Part shown: piece after piece, positions 1 to 4,935 of the stretch
How the letters are laid out: every line of letters begins with the position of its first letter
How positions within the stretch are numbered: the first letter of the stretch is position 1
Assembly (NCBI GenBank): GCA_003661865.1
Contig: QMWY01000041.1
Coordinates: forward strand, 1 to 8,022
Length of the DNA: 8,022 nt
DNA from: Thermoprotei archaeon
Lineage (GTDB): Archaea; Thermoproteota; Thermoprotei_A; Sulfolobales; Ignisphaeraceae
Direction: 5' to 3'
The notes under the pieces: model-generated
What the model was told of the DNA's origin: nothing
The model's input: only the letters and a program-made list of their open reading frames with translations
Databases searched by the model: none
Translations under genes and position numbers: made by a program

Positions 1-2
1 CC

Positions 3-134
3 ATAACCCTGTCTGAGCTCAGGGCACTGGTCCCCGGTTTTAGACCCCCGATGAGCTTCTCTAGGCTTCCTATAGACAGCCCTATAGTCAGGGAGGTTCT
101 GAGGAGGCTTCGCCGCAGCTCAAAACGTTCTTGA
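3..134 (+). CDS. 3' end of an unrecognised protein gene (partial, enters from the left edge)
   Basis: An open frame enters from the left edge and stops with TGA at 132-134, giving about 43 visible residues that end in an arginine-rich helix-like tail (REVLRRLRRSSKRS). Codon choice (AGG, ATA, CTG) resembles the genes of this window, and the peptide has an ordinary mixed composition with a PGFRPPMSF stretch. That is why it is taken as a real C-terminus rather than chance. It would converge on kptA and overlap its last 47 bases (88-134), so one strand's codons are constrained by the other. I do not recognise the family, and no domain can be named from so short a piece. The alternative is a chance open frame opposite the kptA tail. 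Confidence 0.45.
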   Translation: MTLSELRALVPGFRPPMSFSRLPIDSPIVREVLRRLRRSSKRS

Positions 135-762
135 TGCACTCAGGCTCCACAAACTCCGTAAGGTACACGCGCGGCGATGCCTTCAAAACATCTCTGTGGA
201 GCCTTACACACTCCGCGTCCACAACTAGAACCACGGGTTCAGGTCCATGCCTTCTGCCAACAGTACAGGCATCGGATACTGTTGCTGAGAGGTGCACGTA
301 CAGCCTCCTCATGGGCTTGATACCCTCGCTCAGTATGCTCTTTAGGTAACGCTTCTCGGTTCCGTGGTACAGTACCCTTACCGCCTTGTCAACTGGGTAC
401 CTGATGTTTACGCGTACACCCCTGCTATGCCCGTACCTAGCCCTGATCGCGCCTCCGCGAAGCTCGAACCTGCCCTTGGGGTCGAGGAGCGCCACAGCTA
501 CTATATGCTCGGAGGTGAGCCAGGAGTAGTTGCTACGCCTCCGCCTATCCCTAATAGCCCTTACCAGGACCTCTATAGGAACCCAGCCCTCCTTATCCAG
601 CGAGATCCCAACAGAGGATGGATCATGCCTGAGTATGTACGATAGTAGCTTGCTAAGCCTAACCCTCCTATCAGCCTCTAGCAGCAGCTGGGCAGGGGTA
701 CCGCAATGTATAGGCTCCTCAGTATACGCTCTACAGACCCTACACTTGTATATGTTCCTCAA
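88..762 (-). CDS. kptA: RNA 2'-phosphotransferase (Tpt1/KptA family)
   Basis: This enzyme transfers an internal RNA 2'-phosphate to NAD+, releasing nicotinamide and ADP-ribose 1'',2''-cyclic phosphate; in eukaryotes that is the last step of tRNA splicing. The 224-residue protein has an N-terminal zinc-finger-like segment (C7xxC10, H19-C20-G). A winged-helix RNA-binding lobe follows, with LSKLLSYILRHDP carrying R45-H46. The NAD-binding lobe has IRARYGHS (R107, H112), LYHGT (131-135), HLS (157-159), VGRRHG (R171) and YLTEFV (200-205). The Arg-His-Arg-Arg catalytic set of the family is therefore all present. The start is TTG at 762: no ATG or GTG lies in frame before the upstream stop at 807, and later starts would lose the cysteine motif. 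There is no strong ribosome binding site. A weak AT-rich element at 783-790 would give a leaderless message. In archaea the true substrate is unsettled, because their tRNA splicing is not known to leave a 2'-phosphate. The gene is divergent from the guide-RNA cluster and the DUF504 gene. Confidence 0.95.
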   Translation of the reverse strand: MRNIYKCRVCRAYTEEPIHCGTPAQLLLEADRRVRLSKLLSYILRHDPSSVGISLDKEGWVPIEVLVRAIRDRRRRSNYSWLTSEHIVAVALLDPKGRFELRGGAIRARYGHSRGVRVNIRYPVDKAVRVLYHGTEKRYLKSILSEGIKPMRRLYVHLSATVSDACTVGRRHGPEPVVLVVDAECVRLHRDVLKASPRVYLTEFVEPECIKNVLSCGEASSEPP

Positions 763-798
763 CCCGATGAGCCCTAGAACGGTTTCTAAGGGTCGTAG

Positions 799-810
799 AG
801 CTAATTAGCT
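799..810. repeat. 12-base perfect palindrome in the kptA / sRNA divergent region
   Basis: AGCTAATTAGCT is a perfect inverted repeat. It lies 37 bases upstream of the kptA start on the minus strand and just upstream of the first C/D sRNA on the plus strand, so it could be an operator shared by both. It contains no obvious TATA element. A 12-base AT-centred palindrome can also arise by chance, so a regulatory role is only suggested. Confidence 0.3.
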
Positions 811-816
811 GTAATG

Positions 817-871
817 GGGGTGATGAAGAGCTGGCGACGGGAGCTGTGACGAGCAGGCGAGGTGCTGACCC
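817..871 (+). ncRNA. C/D box guide sRNA 1 (double guide; D' guide matches 16S rRNA about 1061-1071)
   Basis: Box C GTGATGA is at 820-826. Twelve bases of guide follow (827-838, AGAGCTGGCGAC), then a degenerate D' at 839-842 (GGGA), three bases, box C' GTGACGA at 846-852, another twelve-base guide (853-864, GCAGGCGAGGTG) and box D CTGA at 865-868. GGG at 817-819 can pair with CCC at 869-871 to close the K-turn stem. The 12-3-12 spacing is that of archaeal sRNAs bound by L7Ae, Nop5 and fibrillarin for 2'-O-methylation. The D' guide pairs for 11 bases with conserved 16S GUCGYCAGCUC (E. coli 1061-1071); the N+5 rule points at about U/C1065, or 1066 if D' is shifted by one. The D guide has no sure target; a 7-base match to CACCUCG of the 23S peptidyl-transferase loop is noted as weak. 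The degenerate D' is the main weakness. Confidence 0.75.
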
Positions 872-936
872 GATGATGTCTAGGATCCCCTCGAGGATCG
901 GTGGATTCGATGAAGAACCCGAAGTTAGCTGAGGGG
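869..936 (+). ncRNA. Probable C/D box guide sRNA 2 (D guide matches 23S rRNA UAACUUCGGG)
   Basis: Box D CTGA at 929-932 is preceded by exactly twelve guide bases (917-928, ACCCGAAGTTAG) and a C'-like box ATGAAGA at 910-916 (one change from RTGATGA). A C-like ATGATGT lies at 873-879, and CCC at 869-871 can pair with GGG at 933-936. The D guide pairs for 10 uninterrupted bases (CCCGAAGTTA) with the very conserved 23S segment UAACUUCGGG. The fifth base before D faces the C of UAAC, the predicted methylation site. The first half is less regular: no good D' is seen at 892-895, and a 5-bp hairpin (GATCC 885-889 / GGATC 895-899) lies between C and C'. The CCC is shared with the closing stem of sRNA 1, so the two may come from one precursor. 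It could be a single-guide RNA, or a decayed copy. Confidence 0.55.
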
Positions 937-948
937 TGCCTGCATCTT

Positions 949-962
949 CGAAAACTATATAC
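949..962 (+). promoter_or_regulatory. Archaeal BRE/TATA promoter for sRNA 3 and the DUF504 gene
   Basis: CGAAAACTATATAC is the most AT-rich stretch of the region, with a purine-rich BRE-like part followed by TATATA centred near 958. A start about 26 bases downstream falls near 984, directly before box C of sRNA 3 at 987. The spacing is what an archaeal TBP/TFB promoter should show. No second promoter is seen before the DUF504 start at 1045. Confidence 0.65.
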
Positions 963-982
963 TTGCTGCAGATAACGATCCT

Positions 983-1039
983 CGCGGTGATGAGTACTCC
1001 CCAGCTTGATAGGTGATGAGAATTCCTTTAGCTGACTAG
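983..1039 (+). ncRNA. C/D box guide sRNA 3 (double guide to 16S helix 27 / central pseudoknot region)
   Basis: This is a textbook archaeal C/D sRNA. Box C GTGATGA 987-993, guide 994-1005 (GTACTCCCCAGC), box D' TTGA 1006-1009, spacer TAG, box C' GTGATGA 1013-1019, guide 1020-1031 (GAATTCCTTTAG), box D CTGA 1032-1035. Both C-type boxes are perfect and both guides are 12 long. The D' guide is complementary for 11 bases to 16S CUGGGGAGUAC (about 883-893, E. coli numbering), with the N+5 rule pointing at G886. The D guide pairs for 11 bases, one a G-U wobble, with UUAAAGGAAUU (about 911-921), pointing at A915. The two targets lie about 30 bases apart in the same domain, as is common for archaeal double guides. 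The outer stem is short. The D box TGA is also the in-frame stop just before the DUF504 gene. The rRNA sequences used are the conserved ones I know, not this organism's. Confidence 0.92.
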
Positions 1040-1044
1040 ACAGG

Positions 1045-1308
1045 GTGCGGACTGTGTGGAAGAACCGGACGATACGCGAAGCCATAAATCGTGTTCTCTG
1101 GGGGTGCGAGGATAGAGATAGGTACAGCCTCCTCCTTGTCGATAGGTTTGAGGGACTTGTAGAGGTGTCCTTCCGCTACGTCAGAGGCGTTGATAAGGGG
1201 TACGTATACGTCGACACGGGTAGTGGTGTAAAGCCCATTCCCATCCATAGGGTCCGAGCAATTCTCCGCGATGGTGTTGAGGTGTGGGGTAGGGGAAGTA
1301 AGGGCTGA
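1045..1308 (+). CDS. DUF504 / UPF0248 family protein (MJ1316-type RNA-end-recognition domain)
   Basis: This is an 87-residue basic protein that is almost entirely one small domain. It shows the family features: an N-terminal helix TIREAINRVLWG (9-20), a central LLVDRFEG strand and turn, and the C-terminal signature IPIHRVRAI (65-73) followed by GVEVWGRG. Comparative genomics has proposed that this MJ1316 domain recognises RNA cyclic-phosphate or damaged ends, but biochemical proof is not known to me. The start is GTG at 1045; GTG at 1054 is also possible. An in-frame TGA at 1033-1035 (the D box of sRNA 3) rules out anything longer. There is no clear ribosome binding site. The gene lies 9 bases after the sRNA, probably on the same transcript, and is divergent from kptA, another RNA-end enzyme, which supports an RNA repair or processing role by context. 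Confidence 0.8.
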   Translation: MRTVWKNRTIREAINRVLWGCEDRDRYSLLLVDRFEGLVEVSFRYVRGVDKGYVYVDTGSGVKPIPIHRVRAILRDGVEVWGRGSKG

Positions 1309-1320
1309 TCCCCGTATCCC

Positions 1321-1348
1321 CGGCGAAAGTGGCGGGTTGCTATCGCCG
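1321..1348 (+). repeat. Small inverted repeat downstream of the DUF504 gene
   Basis: CGGCGA (1321-1326) and TCGCCG (1343-1348) can form a 6-bp stem with a 16-base loop, starting 12 bases after the DUF504 stop. No T-run follows, so it is at best a weak terminator or a 3'-end processing structure. The rest of 1309-1406 holds only the promoter of the next gene. Confidence 0.3.
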
Positions 1349-1364
1349 TAAGTTTCACGCAGTG

Positions 1365-1372
1365 TTAATATA
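1365..1372 (+). promoter_or_regulatory. TATA-type promoter of the AAA ATPase gene
   Basis: TTAATATA is centred near 1369, so transcription should begin near 1395, about 12 bases before the ATG at 1407. The leader would be too short for a normal ribosome binding site, and none is seen. A second AT-rich stretch (CCTAATATG, 1382-1390) is too close to the start codon to fit as well. Confidence 0.5.
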
Positions 1373-1406
1373 CTGACTAATCCTAATATGCACCGGGTCC
1401 GGGTTC

Positions 1407-2834
1407 ATGGAAAGAGTGGGTGCTGAGATCAAGGAGCTGAGGTATTCGATCGTTGATATATCTCAGGACCTCCCTAGAGGCGTTGAGGGCTTCGTAATAG
1501 CCCCGGTGGTGATCGACGACGTTAATGAACATGTTGTTAGCTTCGCAGCAAAGATACTATCGCTTCTCATGAATGGGGGGTACAGGAAGATATTGTTTAA
1601 GGATAAGGAGAAGCTGAGGTGGCTCTTCAGGCTCCTATCGGAGTACATGAAGCAGCTTACCATACACATAGCCTCAGAGGTGAAGCTCTTAGACTCCGAT
1701 TTCGTGGTCCTAGCTTTGCTAAGGGGGAAGAAGCTTAATGCCATATCGGTCATAGTTAAGAGCGAGGTAGTGGACTTCGACTCCGATGAAGAGAACAAGG
1801 GAACGGCTGTTATAATAACCGACACCAAGCTAAGTGCTAACGACTTAGAGAGGCTCTTGGCGAAGATGCAGGACGTGGTGGATCACTACGCCTCTAGGAT
1901 AGGGTTCTACGTACCCTCCATCGTGGCGATAGACGATGTCAGGGTGCTGCTCGCGGGGGTTGAAGAGTCGGATATCATAAAGGTTAGGATAAGGGAGGAC
2001 TACGGAAAGCCCGTTGTTATAAGGATACCTGTTCAGAAGCCTATGTGGAACCTCAACGATCTGCCCCCAAAGCTTCGCGAGGAGTTCGAGCTGCTCGTGG
2101 TGGACCCCATAAGGAGCAAGGCCATGTATGCTCCCCGCGGTATGCTAATAGTAGGGCCTCCGGGCGTAGGTAAGTCCGTTACTGCGGAGGCGCTTGCACA
2201 TGCACTCAGCAGAAAGCTCGTGAGGCTCATGCCCAGTAGCTACCGCTCCATGTGGTACGGCATGACCGAGAAGACGCTGTTCAAGATCTTCGGTATCCTC
2301 AAGAGGCGGGAAGACATCGTGATCCTCGTAGACGACGCCGACTTCCTCGTGCAGAGGATGCAGGCCATACACGAGGCGTACATAGCGGAGGTTAACGTAT
2401 GGCTCAACATACTGCAGGATCAGACGAGGCCCTTCACCGTCATGACTACGAACGTCCCCGACATAATAGATAGGGCCCTGATAAGGCCCGGCAGACTCGA
2501 CGTTGTCGTGGTTATGGGGTTCCCCGATAGGGAGATGAGAAGGCAGATAGCGCTTAGGGCGATCAAGAGGTACGGGGTCTCGGTTAAGCCGGAGGTGGTT
2601 GACGAGATCGTGAGGATCTCGAGGTGGTTCAACGCTGCGGAGGTCGACGCGTTGGTGAGGATGGCGGCCTCTAAGGGGAGGGGGAGGATAACCTCTGAGA
2701 GCCTTGAGTGGGCGCGGCGCAAGTTCAAGGTCAACGAATCCGAGAGGAGGTTCATACAGGAGAACCTGCAGTGGTACGGCGAGAGGATACCCGGGCTCGT
2801 AGTATCCTACGTACCGCGGGAACACGAGATATAG
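1407..2834 (+). CDS. Classic AAA ATPase with an uncharacterised N-terminal half
   Basis: The protein has 475 residues. Residues 1-225 are a mixed alpha/beta region I cannot assign; it shows no MIT domain and no obvious Cdc48-type N domain. Residues about 240-440 are one AAA module: Walker A GPPGVGKS (250-257), a Vps4/katanin-like pore loop SMWYGMTEK (281-289, aromatics W283-Y284), Walker B ILVDDAD (306-312), sensor 1 TTN (347-349), the second region of homology with arginine fingers R360 and R363 (ALIRPGRLD), and an NAAEVDALVRMA helix (409-420). The usual Walker B glutamate is aspartate here (D310). Such proteins form hexameric rings that thread or remodel protein substrates with ATP. The substrate is unknown, and no partner gene is evident beside it. 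The start is ATG at 1407, behind a TATA element and without a ribosome binding site. A terminator follows the stop. It is not CdvC by architecture, nor the two-ring Cdc48. Confidence 0.85.
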   Translation: MERVGAEIKELRYSIVDISQDLPRGVEGFVIAPVVIDDVNEHVVSFAAKILSLLMNGGYRKILFKDKEKLRWLFRLLSEYMKQLTIHIASEVKLLDSDFVVLALLRGKKLNAISVIVKSEVVDFDSDEENKGTAVIITDTKLSANDLERLLAKMQDVVDHYASRIGFYVPSIVAIDDVRVLLAGVEESDIIKVRIREDYGKPVVIRIPVQKPMWNLNDLPPKLREEFELLVVDPIRSKAMYAPRGMLIVGPPGVGKSVTAEALAHALSRKLVRLMPSSYRSMWYGMTEKTLFKIFGILKRREDIVILVDDADFLVQRMQAIHEAYIAEVNVWLNILQDQTRPFTVMTTNVPDIIDRALIRPGRLDVVVVMGFPDREMRRQIALRAIKRYGVSVKPEVVDEIVRISRWFNAAEVDALVRMAASKGRGRITSESLEWARRKFKVNESERRFIQENLQWYGERIPGLVVSYVPREHEI

Positions 2835-2837
2835 CTT

Positions 2838-2860
2838 GCCCCCTCCCATCCGGGGCTTTT
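2838..2860 (+). terminator. Hairpin plus T-run after the AAA ATPase gene
   Basis: GCCCC (2838-2842) pairs with GGGGC (2852-2856) across a 9-base loop, and TTTT follows at 2857-2860. It begins 4 bases after the AAA ATPase stop and sits between two converging genes, where a terminator is expected. The hairpin could also form in the minus-strand transcript, but no T-run follows it on that side. Confidence 0.6.
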
Positions 2861-2869
2861 GACCGTCTC

Positions 2870-3799
2870 TTATAAGAGCCTGGGCTCCAGCGCCATAGCT
2901 ACGACCACAAGCATTCTCGGAATAAGCGCCGCTAGAGCGTCACTCCTCGTAGCCTGGGGGTGTAGGTCGCGAAGAGCCACAGAGGTTATGGATGCCGCGG
3001 CTAGCCCCATCATCATAGAGGACGCGATCCCCGCCCCCAAGAGTTCCGAAGCAAGGGCCATGCCAAGAGCTACTGCTATGGATACGCCTAGGGCTCCCGT
3101 GTAGAGCTGCGTTGCTAGCACCGTAAGTATGGACACCCCCTTGCCCAGCCTCAGGAGGAGGGAGTCGTACTCGAACGCAATAACATCTAGCGTCGCGCCC
3201 GTGACCATCAAGAGGGCTAGAAGTGCTAGCCTGTAACCTACGGGTAGGGGTGCTAAGGCAAGTCCTAGACCACCTCCCGACGCTGCTGCAAGTATGAGGA
3301 GCGCTTCACGAGCGTCTCCATTGCAGTAGCTGGACGCTAAGGGGGAGAGGGAGAGGACGAGAAGTGGCAGTACAGGGAGCGCCTGCAGAGGCGCAGGGGT
3401 GTGGCCCTGCATTAGATAGGCTAGTACAGGAGCCAGCACTACTGGTGGCGCCAGCACCGCGTAGATACTTCGGAATCTTGCCCCGCTCTTAAGCGCCAGC
3501 ACCACTAAGGAGATCGACACGAGTATAGAGTAGCCCATACGGGCTACGCCTAGGGATGCCAGAGTAATCGACGAGAGGTATAGGAGTGACGCCGCCCTCA
3601 GAACAGAGAGTATGTTAAGTGCATAGACAGGCCCCCTGCATCTAGGGTGCTTATCGAGAGGTACTGGTAGCAGGGCTATGGCCAGTAGTACAACCCATAG
3701 CAGTACTAGTAGGGGTCTCCCCGAGCTCCAGTAGGTATATGCAAGTATTCCTATGAGCTGTAGAAGGAGAACAGCTCTTCTTTCATAAGCCAGCCTCAA
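2870..3799 (-). CDS. Polytopic membrane protein of unknown function
   Basis: I do not recognise the family. From TTG at 3799 the protein has 309 residues. It is very rich in Leu, Ala, Val and Ser and made almost wholly of hydrophobic stretches, roughly eight to ten membrane spans, beginning with AVLLLQLIGILAYTYW after a short basic N-terminus (RLAYERR). A few charged residues sit in likely loops (PLDKHPRCRG, NGDAREA, EYDSLLLRLGKG). The frame is open up to 3901, but that longer form would overlap the upstream gene by 119 bases with a poorly hydrophobic extension. TTG 3799 gives a 17-base overlap and has GAGG six bases before it. Coupling with the small membrane protein upstream suggests they act together in the membrane. 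No catalytic motif or known transporter signature is visible. Confidence 0.65.
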   Translation of the reverse strand: MRLAYERRAVLLLQLIGILAYTYWSSGRPLLVLLWVVLLAIALLPVPLDKHPRCRGPVYALNILSVLRAASLLYLSSITLASLGVARMGYSILVSISLVVLALKSGARFRSIYAVLAPPVVLAPVLAYLMQGHTPAPLQALPVLPLLVLSLSPLASSYCNGDAREALLILAAASGGGLGLALAPLPVGYRLALLALLMVTGATLDVIAFEYDSLLLRLGKGVSILTVLATQLYTGALGVSIAVALGMALASELLGAGIASSMMMGLAAASITSVALRDLHPQATRSDALAALIPRMLVVVAMALEPRLL

Positions 3800-4097
3800 G
3801 GACCGCCTCGCCTCCCGGAGAGACAGCTTCGATAGGCATGGGCTCAGCATCCGTGAAGCTCCTCGAAGCCCCGCCTTTACTAAACACGACCACGACAACA
3901 AGAGAATCGCCTATGTCCACGGTGTAGGCATAGCCCCTGCTAAGCATTTTACTAACGGACTCCGTACTTACCCTGATACCGCCTATCCCGGATCTGTTCT
4001 CACGCTCCCTCCTCGATGCCGCGCTGTATACTATAGGCACTATGGCAGACGCTGCGAGCACAGCTGAGATAGCGAAGTCTATGTAGCTCAGCACCAT
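3783..4097 (-). CDS. Small single-pass membrane protein, unknown
   Basis: The protein has 104 residues: one N-terminal membrane span (about residues 7-26, FAISAVLAASAIVPIVYSAA), then a basic stretch SRRERENR and a soluble tail with a VVVVVF strand and an acidic, Pro/Gly-rich end. The basic residues just after the span suggest that the tail lies in the cytoplasm. No domain is recognised. The ATG at 4097 is the first possible start in this frame; a TATA-like TTATCTAATATT lies about 40 bases upstream. Its 3' end overlaps the start of the polytopic membrane gene, so the pair is probably translated together as an operon. It may be an accessory subunit of that protein; this is inference from position only. 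Confidence 0.65.
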   Translation of the reverse strand: MVLSYIDFAISAVLAASAIVPIVYSAASRRERENRSGIGGIRVSTESVSKMLSRGYAYTVDIGDSLVVVVVFSKGGASRSFTDAEPMPIEAVSPGGEAVLEAGL

Positions 4098-4130
4098 GCC
4101 ATGACACCGAAACTGTTAGCTTACCGAGAG

Positions 4131-4145
4131 GAATATTAGATAAGC
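4131..4145 (-). promoter_or_regulatory. TATA-like element before the membrane protein pair
   Basis: Read on the minus strand the stretch is GCTTATCTAATATTC. It would place a transcription start near 4110, about 12 bases before the ATG at 4097. It suggests the membrane gene pair has its own promoter rather than depending on read-through from the hexulose-phosphate synthase gene 69 bases upstream. Confidence 0.4.
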
Positions 4146-4166
4146 AGGGCGGCGAGGTGTAACGCC

Positions 4167-4856
4167 TTAACCCCGGGCACCTAGCGCCTCTACGCACCGC
4201 TTAGCGGCTTCGTAGGGGTTGCTTGATCGTGTTATGTAACCCCCAACAACAACTATGTCCGCACCGTGCTCCACGACTATAGGAATAGTTTCGGGGGTGA
4301 GACCCCCCGCCACCGAGACGAGGAGCCCTAGGGATTTGATACCACGTATACTAGGAGCTAAGGAAGCAGCCGTAACACCTCTTCTCCTCTGCACATCGAT
4401 GCCCACGTGGAGCCCGATTATATCCGCCCCTATCTCCTTAACCTTCCTGGCCCTAGAAGCTACATCCTTAACACCTATCGTATCCACCTGAACAGCTACT
4501 CCAAGCTCCCTAGCCCGCCCAACCGCCTCCTTAACAACCTCATCGCCTACAGCGCCCAGTACCGTAACAACATCAGCGCCTGCGCTAGCCGCCATCTCCA
4601 CCTCTAAACCCCCCACGTCAGCTGCCTTCATATCGGCGAGTATCGCTGCATCTGTGAACTCCCTCCTAAGTCTTCTCACAGCCTCCATACCGACGCTCTT
4701 TATGAGGGGGGTACCCACCTCTATTATTATGTTGGGCGATACCCGCAGAACCTCATGAGCGATCCGCACTGCACGCTCAAGGTCTAGGAGGTCCAGGGCT
4801 ACTTGCAGAACCGCTCCGCTGCTAAGAACCCTCATCAACCTAGCGTTGATGGGCAT
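4167..4856 (-). CDS. 3-hexulose-6-phosphate synthase (orotidine decarboxylase superfamily)
   Basis: This TIM-barrel aldolase joins formaldehyde and ribulose 5-phosphate to hexulose 6-phosphate. In many archaea the reverse direction, with 6-phospho-3-hexuloisomerase, makes ribulose 5-phosphate for ribose because a full pentose phosphate pathway is absent. From ATG 4856 the protein has 229 residues, normal for the family. Visible motifs: LQVALDLLD near the N-terminus, EVGTPLIKS (46-54), the superfamily signature D75-x-K77-x-x-D80 (ADMKAADVG), HVGID (150-154) and the phosphate-binding VAGG (182-185) and VVGGYIT (203-209). EVGTPLIKS and HVGID favour this enzyme over orotidine decarboxylase. The frame stays open to 5027, but that would run into pyrG and adds an unlike peptide. 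ATG 4835 is the other possible start. No isomerase domain is fused and no isomerase gene lies nearby. Confidence 0.9.
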   Translation of the reverse strand: MPINARLMRVLSSGAVLQVALDLLDLERAVRIAHEVLRVSPNIIIEVGTPLIKSVGMEAVRRLRREFTDAAILADMKAADVGGLEVEMAASAGADVVTVLGAVGDEVVKEAVGRARELGVAVQVDTIGVKDVASRARKVKEIGADIIGLHVGIDVQRRRGVTAASLAPSIRGIKSLGLLVSVAGGLTPETIPIVVEHGADIVVVGGYITRSSNPYEAAKRCVEALGARG

Positions 4857-4886
4857 GGGCGAACCCCGTGCATTACCGTAGGAGAC

Positions 4887-4900
4887 GTTACTAAAATAGG
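4887..4900. promoter_or_regulatory. Shared AT-rich promoter core between pyrG and hexulose-phosphate synthase
   Basis: The only AT-rich stretch in this 79-base gap is TTACTAAAATAGG. Read forward it predicts a start near 4921, 15 bases before pyrG. Read in reverse (CCTATTTTAGTAA) it predicts a start near 4868, 12 bases before the synthase ATG. Both distances fit archaeal TBP/TFB promoters, so one element may serve both directions. Confidence 0.5.
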
Positions 4901-4935
4901 CTGGTGCGCAGCATAGTTCTACAACTGGGCGTAGA

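Noticed and set aside
763..1044. Possible small protein genes in the kptA-DUF504 gap
   Set aside because: Frames here are low-complexity shadows; the spaced C/D boxes and rRNA-complementary guides explain the sequence better.
2145..2849. 234-codon open frame opposite the AAA ATPase gene
   Set aside because: It reads as a Pro/His/Arg/Tyr-rich mirror of the conserved AAA core, which is clearly coding on the plus strand; no recognisable motif.
2859..3104. 81-codon plus-strand frame over the membrane protein tail
   Set aside because: Ala/Ser/Thr-rich shadow of a hydrophobic gene on the other strand, without its own start signals.
3800..3901. Longer start for the polytopic membrane protein (343 residues)
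   Set aside because: It would overlap the small membrane gene by 119 bases; TTG 3799 has a ribosome-binding-like GAGG and leaves only a short overlap.
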